Source: Bacteroidales bacterium
GTDB taxonomy: Bacteria > Bacteroidota > Bacteroidia > Bacteroidales > UBA7960
Length of the DNA stretch: 37,006 nt
Direction of reading: 5' to 3'
NCBI GenBank assembly: GCA_007120675.1
Contig: SKNE01000217.1
Location: forward strand, 1-37,006
The position numbers and the translations under genes were made by a program. The notes under the pieces were generated by a model, which saw nothing but the letters and a program-made list of their open reading frames with translations, searched no databases and was not told where the DNA came from. Below, piece after piece: positions 16,080-24,107 of the stretch. Position 1 is the first letter of the stretch; each line of letters begins with the position of its first letter.

Positions 16080-16574
16080 TCAATTGTGTGTCACCTTCTC
16101 CAGCAGCTTATCCACGTAGCGGGCATTGCGCTCCCTATCGCTGAATTCTTCCCTGAGGACCTTTTCGGCCAGGTCGAGACTAAGCGCTGAGAGCTGGGCC
16201 TTGATCTCCTGCATGGCTTCCTTTTTGTAGGCCGCGATGAGTTCATCGGCCCGCTCACCGATGATGCGTGCTTCCTCCCTGGCCTTCTCCCTGGCCTCTT
16301 CTATGATCCTTTCCGCATCGGCATGGGCTTTGGCTATGATCTCTTCTCGGATTTGCTCCGCCTCTGCCAGCTTGCTTGTCTTGACCACGGCCAGCTGTGA
16401 CATCTCATAGTCGATGCGCTTGGCATCGCTGAAAGACTTGGCCAGCTGCTTTTCACGCTGGTTAATGACATTCAGGATGGGCTTCCAGGCAAATTTTTTC
16501 AGGATATAGAGGACCAGTCCAAAAGACACTGTCATCCAGAATATCAGTCCCAGTCCGGGCATCAATAGTTCCAT
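16080..16574 (-). CDS. atpF: F0 ATP synthase b subunit
   Basis: From the ATG at 16574 (MELLMPGLGLIFW; AAAGGATC lies just upstream) the product is 164 residues. It has one N-terminal membrane helix (GLIFWMTVSFGLVLYILKKF), then a long charged helix rich in Ala, Glu and Lys (REEIIAKAHADAERIIEEAREKAREEAR, roughly residues 75-105), as in subunit b. It forms the peripheral stalk that holds F1 still against rotation. A start 16 codons upstream would add an unrelated tail and is rejected. The gap to atpE is 154 bases and holds a hairpin. Confidence 0.93.
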   Translation of the reverse strand: MELLMPGLGLIFWMTVSFGLVLYILKKFAWKPILNVINQREKQLAKSFSDAKRIDYEMSQLAVVKTSKLAEAEQIREEIIAKAHADAERIIEEAREKAREEARIIGERADELIAAYKKEAMQEIKAQLSALSLDLAEKVLREEFSDRERNARYVDKLLEKVTHN

Positions 16575-16677
16575 GATCGATCCTTTAATTTGAAAACCAA
16601 CAATCCTCTTTCTTGACGCCACTGCACCACAGGGTACAGGGGCTGCATTGGATACGGCAGACAGATCAGCACTATGG

Positions 16678-16702
16678 CCTGCCAGCGTTGAAGTCCGGCA
16701 GG
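16678..16702 (-). repeat. Hairpin in the atpE-atpF spacer
   Basis: CCTGCC (16678-16683) and GGCAGG (16697-16702) form a 6-bp stem with a 13-base loop, 27 bases after the atpE stop. In other bacteria such structures help keep subunit c in excess by protecting or ending part of the transcript. That role here is inferred. Confidence 0.35.
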
Positions 16703-16728
16703 TTCAATGCTGGGTTGACAGAAGGGGA

Positions 16729-16989
16729 TCACACAAAGAGGGTCAGCAGCACGATCACCAGGGCAAAGAAGGTGATCCCCTCGATCAGGGCAGCAGCCAC
16801 GACCATGGATGAGCGCAGGTCGTTGCCTGCCTCCGGCTGCCTGGCGATATTGTCAATGGCACTCCGGGCTATGGCTGAGATACCGTAAGCTGCGCCAAAT
16901 ACAGCGATAACTCCCGTTAAAGCTGCTCCCAGCTTCATCCACTCGTGTGCGATATCCACACTGTTCAGCAAAACAAAAAGTAAGGACAT
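16729..16989 (-). CDS. atpE: F0 ATP synthase c subunit
   Basis: The 86-residue proteolipid has two membrane helices joined by the polar loop with ARSAIDNIARQPEAGNDLR. The ion-binding carboxylate is the glutamate in AAALIEGITFF of helix 2. There is no helix-1 glutamine, and the residue after the glutamate is Gly where Na+ types have Ser/Thr, so a proton-coupled ring is more likely than a sodium one. It lies 27 bases after atpB. Confidence 0.95.
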   Translation of the reverse strand: MSLLFVLLNSVDIAHEWMKLGAALTGVIAVFGAAYGISAIARSAIDNIARQPEAGNDLRSSMVVAAALIEGITFFALVIVLLTLFV

Positions 16990-17016
16990 GATGGTTTGAT
17001 TTAATGGTTAATAATG

Positions 17017-18138
17017 TCAATGGTCAGCCTTGGGTACGGCCATACCAAAAAAGAACGCACTAAACAGGGTGAAGATGTATGCCTGCAAGAAAGACACCAG
17101 GATCTTCAGAAAATTCAAAAATATCAAAAATATCACCGTGATGGGAGATATGGCATAACCCATCAGGATACTGACACTGCCCAGGACGAAGATGAGCGAG
17201 GTGAGGCTGAGGATCACCATGTGTCCGGCGGTCATGTTGGCAAAAAGCCTGATCATCAGCGTGAAAGGCTTGATAAAAGCACCCACCACCTCGATCAGGG
17301 GCAGTATGGGTATGGGGAACTTCAAAAACATGGGTACGCCTGGCATGTTAAACATGTGCTTCCAGTAGGCACGGTTAGCGTACCAGTGGGTGGTAAAAAA
17401 GGTAAACATGGCCAGCACAAAGGTCACGCTGATATTGCCCGTTACATTGGCACCACCTGGAATAATGGGCAGAAGCCCCAACAGGTTATTCAAAAAGATG
17501 AAAAAGAAGGCCGTGAGCAGGTAGGGCATGAACACCTTGTACTTTTCCGGGCCAATGGCCAGAATGGCTATCTGGTCCCTGACAAAAATGATGATGGGCT
17601 CAAAAAACAGGGGCAGGCCACTGGGGGTGGCATAGATGTCGGCCTCTTTGTACTGCCTTCCCACACTGACAAACAAAAGGCAAAGGATGATGGAGGAGGC
17701 AAAGACCGCCACCACATTTTTCGTGATGCTCAGGTCGTAGATAAAGGAGGCATCCGGATCGGGTGTCACGCCATCGTCCAGCACCCTCATGGCACGTCCC
17801 TTCAGGGGGCCATCAGGGGCAAGCCTGAACCCTTTATGGGTTGCATATCCGTGATCAAAACGCTTGCTGGAGAAGAGATAAAGCTTGCCCTCGTAAAAAA
17901 GGATGACCGGCAGGTGCAGTGAAAACTCCCGGTCGCCAATGTCAAACAAGTGCCAGTCGTAACTATCCAGCACGTGATCCACGATCACCTTCCGGGCATC
18001 AAAAGAGGGCCCGGTCTCACCTGCATCATCATCCGCCGCATAGGCAGCAATGGGCGCCGCCAGGATGAGGAAGAGACATGCTAAGTAACAACCTGCATAA
18101 AATGCCCGCTGTGTCCGTTGACTTTGATCTGCTTCCAT
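17017..18138 (-). CDS. atpB: F0 ATP synthase a subunit with exported N-terminal region
   Basis: The 373-residue protein is longer than the ~270 of E. coli. It has an N-terminal signal-like helix (CYLACLFLILAAPIAAYA) and an extra domain to about residue 140, both usual in Bacteroidota. The channel part contains GGANVTGNISVTFVLAMFTF and the helix with the essential arginine, LMIRLFANMTAGHMVI. With subunit c it forms the proton half-channels. A -7 element at 18187-18194 suggests that atpB also has its own promoter inside the operon. Confidence 0.95.
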   Translation of the reverse strand: MEADQSQRTQRAFYAGCYLACLFLILAAPIAAYAADDDAGETGPSFDARKVIVDHVLDSYDWHLFDIGDREFSLHLPVILFYEGKLYLFSSKRFDHGYATHKGFRLAPDGPLKGRAMRVLDDGVTPDPDASFIYDLSITKNVVAVFASSIILCLLFVSVGRQYKEADIYATPSGLPLFFEPIIIFVRDQIAILAIGPEKYKVFMPYLLTAFFFIFLNNLLGLLPIIPGGANVTGNISVTFVLAMFTFFTTHWYANRAYWKHMFNMPGVPMFLKFPIPILPLIEVVGAFIKPFTLMIRLFANMTAGHMVILSLTSLIFVLGSVSILMGYAISPITVIFLIFLNFLKILVSFLQAYIFTLFSAFFFGMAVPKADH

Positions 18139-18186
18139 GGGATCAGCAAATGGTGATCATTTGTTATGCCTGGGGGTTTGCAAGGG

Positions 18187-18194
18187 CAAAAGTA
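18187..18194 (-). promoter_or_regulatory. Bacteroidota -7 element (TACTTTTG) before atpB
   Basis: Minus-strand TACTTTTG is an exact match to TAnnTTTG in the 91-bp gap before atpB. The start point would be near 18180, with a leader of about 40 bases. No -33 TTTG is evident. Confidence 0.5.
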
Positions 18195-18229
18195 AGCATA
18201 CATACTTGTATAACCATTCAGATACCTGA

Positions 18230-18607
18230 TTATTTTAGGTCCCGGTATAAAAAAATGACTTCAAAGAGGGTAAAAGCAAAATAAAAAACCAGGAATGTGA
18301 TGGCAAAAACCACGGCTTCTTCCGGTCGTGAAAAGGCGTACATCAGCATGATGGCCACGTAGAGGCCAAAACGGATCATGTTAACGCTCAAAAAGGTGCC
18401 GCTGAAGTTCTTGCTCCCCCTGCCGGAGAACCTGAACAAAACATATTTTGACCCCAGGGTGACCAGGTAGAAGAAGGGGACAAATCCAACGTAGAAGTCT
18501 GCCACATACCTTTCCGGCAGCAACCAGGCAGTCAGCAGATGCAGAAAAAACAGAACAGCAGCGTACAGGCTGAGTTGCTTGGTGAAGGAGGATATACTGA
18601 TGGCCAT
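18230..18607 (-). CDS. Small membrane protein of the ATP synthase operon (AtpI-like position)
   Basis: The 125-residue protein has about four membrane segments (LYAAVLFFLHLLTAWLL, VGFVPFFYLVTLGSKYVLF, IRFGLYVAIMLMYAF, VVFAITFLVFYFAFTLFEVIFLY). It lies between the bactofilin gene and atpB, where many bacteria encode the assembly proteins AtpI/AtpZ. I do not recognise a defined family from the sequence. A role in F0 assembly or Mg2+ handling is inferred from place alone. No separate short two-helix AtpZ gene fits in the 23-base gap to the bactofilin gene. Confidence 0.6.
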   Translation of the reverse strand: MAISISSFTKQLSLYAAVLFFLHLLTAWLLPERYVADFYVGFVPFFYLVTLGSKYVLFRFSGRGSKNFSGTFLSVNMIRFGLYVAIMLMYAFSRPEEAVVFAITFLVFYFAFTLFEVIFLYRDLK

Positions 18608-18630
18608 GTCCGCTGAGGGTTAATCCCGGC

Positions 18631-19017
18631 TTAGGTTTTTAGCGCTTCTTTTTTATCCGCCTGCTTCCTGGCCGCATCCTTATCCATGGAGCAGCTTCCC
18701 GAGAATTGTGCCCCGGGCTCGATGGACAGCTTGTTGGTGATGATGTCGCCGGTAAAAACAGCTGAGGCTTTCAGAGACAGTAGCTCGGCCACATCGGCCT
18801 TACCGTTAACTTTTCCCGAAAAATCAGCGTTGGCGCAGAATATGTCGCCTTCAATCATGCCGGTATCTCCGACGATGACCCTTCCCTGGGAACGCACTTC
18901 GCCTATGATCTTGCCATCAACCCGAATATCCCCTTTGGAGTTGATCTCACCCTTTATGGTGGTTCCTGAGCCCACCAGGTTAACGGCCGTATGGTCTGTT
19001 TCTTTTGACTTTGCCAT
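18631..19017 (-). CDS. Bactofilin (polymer-forming cytoskeletal protein)
   Basis: The 128-residue product is a right-handed beta-helix bactofilin. The core runs from about residue 12 to 110 with repeated short glycine/valine strands (TTIKGEINSKGDIRVDGKIIGEV, GRVIVGDTGMIEGDIF, GKVNGKADVAELLSLKAS, FTGDIITNKLSIEPGAQFSG). Short polar tails flank it; the C-terminus is lysine-rich. Bactofilins polymerise without nucleotide and scaffold envelope proteins. It follows sprE in the same direction, an order I recall from other Bacteroidota, and has its own exact -7 element at 19080-19087. Confidence 0.93.
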   Translation of the reverse strand: MAKSKETDHTAVNLVGSGTTIKGEINSKGDIRVDGKIIGEVRSQGRVIVGDTGMIEGDIFCANADFSGKVNGKADVAELLSLKASAVFTGDIITNKLSIEPGAQFSGSCSMDKDAARKQADKKEALKT

Positions 19018-19079
19018 GTGGATTGAAGATTAGAATGTAAAACATGCCCTGATAACAGTCAGAACCATTTCTGATCCGG

Positions 19080-19087
19080 CAAAGTTA
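19080..19087 (-). promoter_or_regulatory. Bacteroidota -7 element (TAACTTTG) for bactofilin and the atp genes
   Basis: Minus-strand TAACTTTG exactly matches TAnnTTTG, preceded by a T run. A start near 19073 gives a leader of about 55 bases before the bactofilin ATG. It would separate this unit from sprE. Confidence 0.55.
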
Positions 19088-19135
19088 AAAAAAAGGGATG
19101 AATTGCTTGGTCGCCATTCCCTGCCATCAGACGAT

Positions 19136-21826
19136 TTACTCAGATATACCCATATAGAGGTAATAATGATCAAAATAGCGGCGGTAGGCCTCCAAGTCCT
19201 TTTCCTGGTAAAACAGGGGGTAATTGTCCACTGAGATCACAAATGCTTCCACCCCACCCGGCCATTGGCCGTCAAATCGCTCACTATCTTTGAGTTGCTC
19301 GAAATACTCCATGCCAAGGTCTTTTGACCGGAAATTGGTGACGGTAATCAGCTGCTTATTCTCTTCGAAGTGGATGCTGCTGACGGAAAGCTCCCGCTCA
19401 GAAAACGCCTCTTCATTAAACCCGGTGATCAGGCCATTGACCTCGCTGACCTCCCGCTCCCTGGTATTGACCAGGGCCACAAAAAAGTGCACCGCATCGG
19501 GGCTGTAGCTGAATGGTGAGTCGATGGGGTCCGGTTCAGGCCTGGAGTCCGATCGGCGGCTGCCATCCTCACCTGATGCCAAAACATCCATGCCTGTCAT
19601 ATCCAGTGAAGCCAGCAGGGTGGATGCCGGTTCGTGGACCGGTGTGCCGCTGTAATTGTCCACCACATATTGCAGCTCCGAAGCGAAGAGGACTTTATCG
19701 TCATTCCTGCCCAGGGCCATTGCATGCAGGTAGGCAAAACGCGCCTTCATCTCGCGGCTGGTATCCAGCGTGTCCAGTGCCTGCCTGTTGCGGCTGATCA
19801 CATCGTATCGCCCGGCAAAGAAAGCGCGGTAGCTCTCCTCGTAGAGTCTGTTCACGTGGTTTTGTTTCTCACGCAAACGGTCCACATAGGTGGGGTCACC
19901 GATGATCTTCGCATATTCGCTGTCCGGATAAAGGGACACCAGCCGGTCTTTAACCATCTCGGCAGCCGAGAAATCGTTCATCTCCCTGTGCAAAAAATAG
20001 AGGTGGTAAAAGGCGGGAAGCTCCAGTTCCATGCCAGTAAAATCCGTGGTCACTGTCGCAAAGCTGCTCACTGCATTCTCCAGGTCCCTCAGCTGATCCC
20101 TGAACACCATGGCCATATTGAAATAGGCGCGCATTTTCCTGTTCATGGATGCTTCCATCTGCTCCTCGGTATTGGGGATATTCCGCAAGTAGGTATCCGG
20201 ATCATATTCGTCCAGCTCCAGGGTATCCTCCTGGCTTTCCATCTCACCCATATCCATGAAGTCCATGCCAAAGTCGCCCGCCATCATTTGTTTGTTACTG
20301 ATACGCCACATGTCTTCCAGTGGCCTGTCGCCAAAGCGGCTGAAAAACTCCATCTCCCCATTGGCCATTGCGTTCACGTTATAGAAGTACCAGCTCCTGT
20401 CCTGGTCGCCCATGCCCCCCCTGGTCTGGCGGGCAGTTCTTCCGGCATCCCGCATGGCCTGCATCCGCTCCCTTTCCTCCTGCTGGCGGATCCTCTCCTG
20501 TTCGCGCAGGTCGTCGATGATGCCATTGACCACGGCCAGCTGCTGGTCATCGGGTAGCGTGGCCAGGTGCTGGAGGCTGTCCTCCCTTTCAATGACCCGG
20601 TTAAATTGGGCCAGGGTGGACAAAACCTGGTTGCGGGCAGCTACTTCTTCATAATCATCATAGTTTCGCGGCAGAAAGGTGGTGGCACTGTCATAATAGA
20701 TGTTGGCTTTCCTGTAATCGGGGTGGGCAAAATATATCTCTCCCAGCCGCAAAAAGCTCAGCCCTTTCTGCATGTCATTGTCGATGCTGGCCTCAATGGA
20801 GTTGTTGTACATCCTTACCGCCTCCGCCTCATCGTTGTCGCGCATGGCCAGCTGAGCCAGGGCGTAATAGATCTGGTCGCGATACTGCCTGTTCCTGTCC
20901 TCGCCAAGCATCTGTCGCAATTCATTACGGATAAAAGAGAGTCCCCCCACCGAGGGATCATAAGCCAGCGCCATGCCTATCCTGGCCTGGAAGGCCATGT
21001 TGCGGTCGGGTCGCATGCCCAGTACCGACTCAAACGTTTGCTGGGCCTGGGCAAAATCGCCTGAATGGTGGTATAGCTGGGCTTGTATGAAAGTCAGGCG
21101 CACCCTGTCCTTACGGCTACCCTCGTAGGTTACCGCCTTTTCCAGCTGGGCAGCAGCCTGCCTGTACTTACCCTGGCGTATGTAGTAGTCGGCATAAGCC
21201 CTCCTGAACAAGGCCACCGTTTCATCTGCCAGCAAACCATCCCGCTGATTGCGTTCAAGCATTTCAAACATGCGCAGTGATTGTTCATACCTGCCCAGTT
21301 CATTGTACGACTTGGCAATCCACACCTTGGAGTCATATTTTCGCTGGGTATCGTATTGCCTGATGATGTATTCGAAGGTGAGTATGCCCAGCATATAGTC
21401 GCGCTTGAAGAAATGGGAGCGCCCGATGAGAAAAAAGGACTCATCAATCCATTTATTGTGCTCGGTTCCCCTGATGTTCATGGAGTGACGGCGAATCACC
21501 AGGCTGGCCTTCTCATAGGTGACATCCATGTTGGAACGCACGGATGCGGCATCCTGCTCCGTGCCATAGCGAAAAACTGACAGGATCTGCTCGTAATTGT
21601 CGGTGTGCATCTCCGACAGCCTCTTCACCCCTTCCCTGTAGCTTTCTCGGGCATTCCAGAAGCCATTGTATTTGGCATTGATGGAATGGTAGGCCCTGTT
21701 GACAAAGGAGTCTTTCTGCGTAGAACAACCCACCAAGAGGCTAAAAATGACCACAAGGGCCAACCATCGCAGGGCCCTGAAAAACGGATTCAATATCGGA
21801 TGCATGCAAATCAGGCTATTTATCAT
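19136..21826 (-). CDS. sprE: SprE/PorW-type T9SS lipoprotein with TPR repeats
   Basis: The 896-residue protein starts with a lipoprotein signal (hydrophobic LALVVIFSLLVGC, lipobox cysteine at about residue 34). SVNRAYHSINAKYNGFWNARES-like sequence follows (FVNRAYHSINAKYNGFWNA), then many helical TPR-type units to about residue 650. The pattern fits SprE (Flavobacterium) / PorW (Porphyromonas), an outer-membrane-linked lipoprotein needed for type IX secretion and gliding. The start could be 21826 or the ATG at 21805; GGAG before the first favours 21826. It is the only T9SS machinery gene in the window; a T9SS cargo is encoded at 30398-33046. Confidence 0.88.
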   Translation of the reverse strand: MINSLICMHPILNPFFRALRWLALVVIFSLLVGCSTQKDSFVNRAYHSINAKYNGFWNARESYREGVKRLSEMHTDNYEQILSVFRYGTEQDAASVRSNMDVTYEKASLVIRRHSMNIRGTEHNKWIDESFFLIGRSHFFKRDYMLGILTFEYIIRQYDTQRKYDSKVWIAKSYNELGRYEQSLRMFEMLERNQRDGLLADETVALFRRAYADYYIRQGKYRQAAAQLEKAVTYEGSRKDRVRLTFIQAQLYHHSGDFAQAQQTFESVLGMRPDRNMAFQARIGMALAYDPSVGGLSFIRNELRQMLGEDRNRQYRDQIYYALAQLAMRDNDEAEAVRMYNNSIEASIDNDMQKGLSFLRLGEIYFAHPDYRKANIYYDSATTFLPRNYDDYEEVAARNQVLSTLAQFNRVIEREDSLQHLATLPDDQQLAVVNGIIDDLREQERIRQQEERERMQAMRDAGRTARQTRGGMGDQDRSWYFYNVNAMANGEMEFFSRFGDRPLEDMWRISNKQMMAGDFGMDFMDMGEMESQEDTLELDEYDPDTYLRNIPNTEEQMEASMNRKMRAYFNMAMVFRDQLRDLENAVSSFATVTTDFTGMELELPAFYHLYFLHREMNDFSAAEMVKDRLVSLYPDSEYAKIIGDPTYVDRLREKQNHVNRLYEESYRAFFAGRYDVISRNRQALDTLDTSREMKARFAYLHAMALGRNDDKVLFASELQYVVDNYSGTPVHEPASTLLASLDMTGMDVLASGEDGSRRSDSRPEPDPIDSPFSYSPDAVHFFVALVNTREREVSEVNGLITGFNEEAFSERELSVSSIHFEENKQLITVTNFRSKDLGMEYFEQLKDSERFDGQWPGGVEAFVISVDNYPLFYQEKDLEAYRRYFDHYYLYMGISE

Positions 21827-21950
21827 TAGGATAACTCCAAATCAGGCTGTTTATTATCCGGCAACAGGCCAAATGACTGGTGGAGCAAAAGCCTCGTGCG
21901 GCCTTTCATGATCCTTGCTTTAACGGGACAAAACGCTTCGCCCTACCAGG

Positions 21951-21958
21951 CAAAGGTA
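21951..21958 (-). promoter_or_regulatory. Bacteroidota -7 element (TACCTTTG) for sprE
   Basis: Minus-strand TACCTTTG exactly matches TAnnTTTG. The start point near 21944 would leave a leader of about 118 bases. It lies back to back with the plus-strand element at 21990-21997. Confidence 0.5.
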
Positions 21959-21989
21959 CACATAGGCGGTGGATTATTTTTATAATGAT

Positions 21990-21997
21990 TAATTTTG
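21990..21997 (+). promoter_or_regulatory. Bacteroidota -7 element (TAATTTTG) for the M23-ispC-rseP unit
   Basis: TAATTTTG exactly matches TAnnTTTG. The start near 22004 leaves about 14 bases before the ATG at 22018, supporting that start over longer ones at 21880 and 21985. Confidence 0.45.
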
Positions 21998-22017
21998 TCC
22001 AAACAACGCCTTTTTCA

Positions 22018-22896
22018 ATGGACGAAAGAAAACATCGCAGCGGTTTCTTCACCAGGCTCCGACACAAATACCGGCTGGTGGTCATGAACAACGACACCCT
22101 GGAGGAGAAACTCAGTGTGAGATTGACAAAACTCAATGTGTTTTTGTTCATTGGCACAGCCTCTCTTTTCCTGGTGATTGCCACTATTTACCTGATCGCC
22201 TTTACCCCCCTGAAGGAATATATTCCCGGGTATGCGGACTTCAACACGCGCAAGGTGTTGCGCGAGCTCTCCCTGCGGGCCGATTCCCTGGAAAGGGATT
22301 TACGGCAAAAGGATCTGTACATCATGAACATCCGCAATATTGTTGAAGGGCGTGATTTGCTGGAAGAGATCCCTGACAATGTGATGGACCCCATGGCTGT
22401 CAGCCTCGAAGAGCTGCCCAGGTCCCGTGAAGACTCCATATTGCGTGCAGAGATGGAACATGCGGCCATGCTGGAAGAAAGCTATCGGGAGGCGGCAGGG
22501 TTCAGGGGCTTGCAGCAAGCGGCACACATCTCTTTTTTCCCGCCGCTCAGCGGCATGATCAGCAGCCACTTTGATCCCGGCAAAGGGCACTTTGGGGTGG
22601 ATGTCGTTGCTGATCACGATGAAGTGATCAAGGCTACGCTGGATGGAAGGGTTATATTTGCTGCCTGGACAGTTGAAACCGGATACACCATAGGTATTCA
22701 GCATAGTAACAATATCGTCTCCATTTACAAGCACAACAGCAGCCTGCTGAGGGACCAGGGAAGCTATGTGGAAGCCGGCGAAGCCATTGCCATTATTGGC
22801 GACACCGGTCTGTACTCCACGGGCACCCACCTGCATTTTGAGCTGTGGTTCAACGGGAATCCTGTAAATCCTGCCGAATATATCAGTTTCCAATGA
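22018..22896 (+). CDS. M23 (LytM-type) membrane-anchored peptidase
   Basis: The 292-residue protein has a basic cytoplasmic start (MDERKHRSGFFTRLRHKYR), one membrane helix (LNVFLFIGTASLFLVIATIYLIAF, ~residues 40-63), a coiled-coil stretch (RKVLRELSLRADSLERDLRQ) and a C-terminal M23 domain. The zinc ligands are present: HFGVD (HxxxD) and HLHFE (HxH), so it should be an active endopeptidase cutting peptidoglycan cross-links. The start at 22018 is supported by the -7 element just upstream. The stop overlaps the ispC start as ATGA. Order M23-ispC-rseP is common in this phylum. Confidence 0.9.
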   Translation: MDERKHRSGFFTRLRHKYRLVVMNNDTLEEKLSVRLTKLNVFLFIGTASLFLVIATIYLIAFTPLKEYIPGYADFNTRKVLRELSLRADSLERDLRQKDLYIMNIRNIVEGRDLLEEIPDNVMDPMAVSLEELPRSREDSILRAEMEHAAMLEESYREAAGFRGLQQAAHISFFPPLSGMISSHFDPGKGHFGVDVVADHDEVIKATLDGRVIFAAWTVETGYTIGIQHSNNIVSIYKHNSSLLRDQGSYVEAGEAIAIIGDTGLYSTGTHLHFELWFNGNPVNPAEYISFQ

Positions 22897-24074
22897 ACAC
22901 TACCAATCCGCCATCCCTGGCCATCCTGGGCTCCACCGGCTCTGTCGGTCGCCAGGCCCTCCAGCTGATGGGGCAGCTGGGTAGTCCGCCTCTCATCACG
23001 CTGCTGAGTTCCCACAACAGGGCGGAACAACTCATCCAACAGGCCATCGAACATCGTCCGAAGGCCGTACTGATCGGAAATGACAAATACGAGGGCCTTG
23101 TTCACAGCGCTTTGTCTGGCCTTGGCATTGAGGTGTACGCAGGCTTTGAGAACCTGAAAACGGCACTGAAATGGAGTAAGCCACACAAAATGCTGAATGC
23201 CGTCCTCGGCATGGCGGGACTCGAACCCACCCTGGAGGCCGTGGAGCAGGGCATACACATTTTGATGGCCAACAAGGAGGCCATGGCAGTGGCAGGTCAC
23301 CTCATCACCAGGCAAGCCCGGGATCGTGGTGTAGACATCATTCCCGTCGATTCCGAACTGACCGCCATATGGCAGTGCCTCCAGGGAGAACAGATAAACG
23401 ATGTGGAAAAGGTTTACCTCACCGCCAGCGGGGGACCGTTCAGGGGGTGTTCGGAGGATCAGCTGCTCCAGGTATCCGTGCAGGAGGCCCTGCAGCATCC
23501 CACCTGGGAGATGGGTGAAAAGATCAGCATAGACTCTGCCACAATGATGAACAAAGGGCTTGAGGTGATGGCTGCGTGCCGGCTTTTTGGTCTCAGCGCC
23601 GGACAGATTGAGGTACTGATCCATCCGCAGTCGGTCGTTCATGGCATCCTGGCCTTCAAGGATGGCAGCATGAAGGCGCAAATGAGCACCCCGGACATGA
23701 AGCAAGTCATAGAATACGCCCTGGGGTGGCCTGAAAGAACCACTTCAGGGCTCCCCCGGCTGAACTTTGACAACCTGGATCTGAACTTTGAACGAGCTGA
23801 CCCGGATTATTTTTCATCCCTCAGGATGGCCTATGAAGCCCTGGAAAAAGGGGGAAACATGCCATGTGTTTTCAATGCGGCCAACGAGGCAGCAGTCCAG
23901 GCGTTTCTCAATGGCGAACTGCCCTTTGTGCACATTGCCACCGTCGTTGAGCAAAGCCTGTCAAAAGCGCCTTTCTCAGAGGATCCGGACCTGGCAGAGA
24001 TCATGGAATGTCACGGAGAGAGCAGCCAGCTGGCCCGGCAGTTGATCAAAACAATTCAAGAACAAAACCGTTAA
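22893..24074 (+). CDS. ispC: 1-deoxy-D-xylulose-5-phosphate reductoisomerase
   Basis: The 393-residue product has the NADPH-binding LGSTGSVGRQ at the N-terminus, VDSELTAIWQCL (metal/substrate acid residues), TASGGPFR, and MGEKISIDSATMMNKGLEVMAA. These are the DXR signatures. The enzyme turns DXP into methylerythritol phosphate, the committed step of the MEP isoprenoid pathway and target of fosmidomycin. The ATG at 22893 overlaps the M23 stop (ATGA), indicating coupling. A start 16 codons upstream inside the M23 gene is rejected because the family begins near the Rossmann strand. Confidence 0.96.
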   Translation: MNTTNPPSLAILGSTGSVGRQALQLMGQLGSPPLITLLSSHNRAEQLIQQAIEHRPKAVLIGNDKYEGLVHSALSGLGIEVYAGFENLKTALKWSKPHKMLNAVLGMAGLEPTLEAVEQGIHILMANKEAMAVAGHLITRQARDRGVDIIPVDSELTAIWQCLQGEQINDVEKVYLTASGGPFRGCSEDQLLQVSVQEALQHPTWEMGEKISIDSATMMNKGLEVMAACRLFGLSAGQIEVLIHPQSVVHGILAFKDGSMKAQMSTPDMKQVIEYALGWPERTTSGLPRLNFDNLDLNFERADPDYFSSLRMAYEALEKGGNMPCVFNAANEAAVQAFLNGELPFVHIATVVEQSLSKAPFSEDPDLAEIMECHGESSQLARQLIKTIQEQNR

Positions 24075-24107
24075 CTGTTAGAAGCAAACCCAATCATTTC
24101 TTCGCCC

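Noticed and set aside
22764..23705. Minus-strand open frame of 313 codons across the M23/ispC junction
   Set aside because: It lies opposite two well-supported genes and is His/Gln-rich shadow translation.
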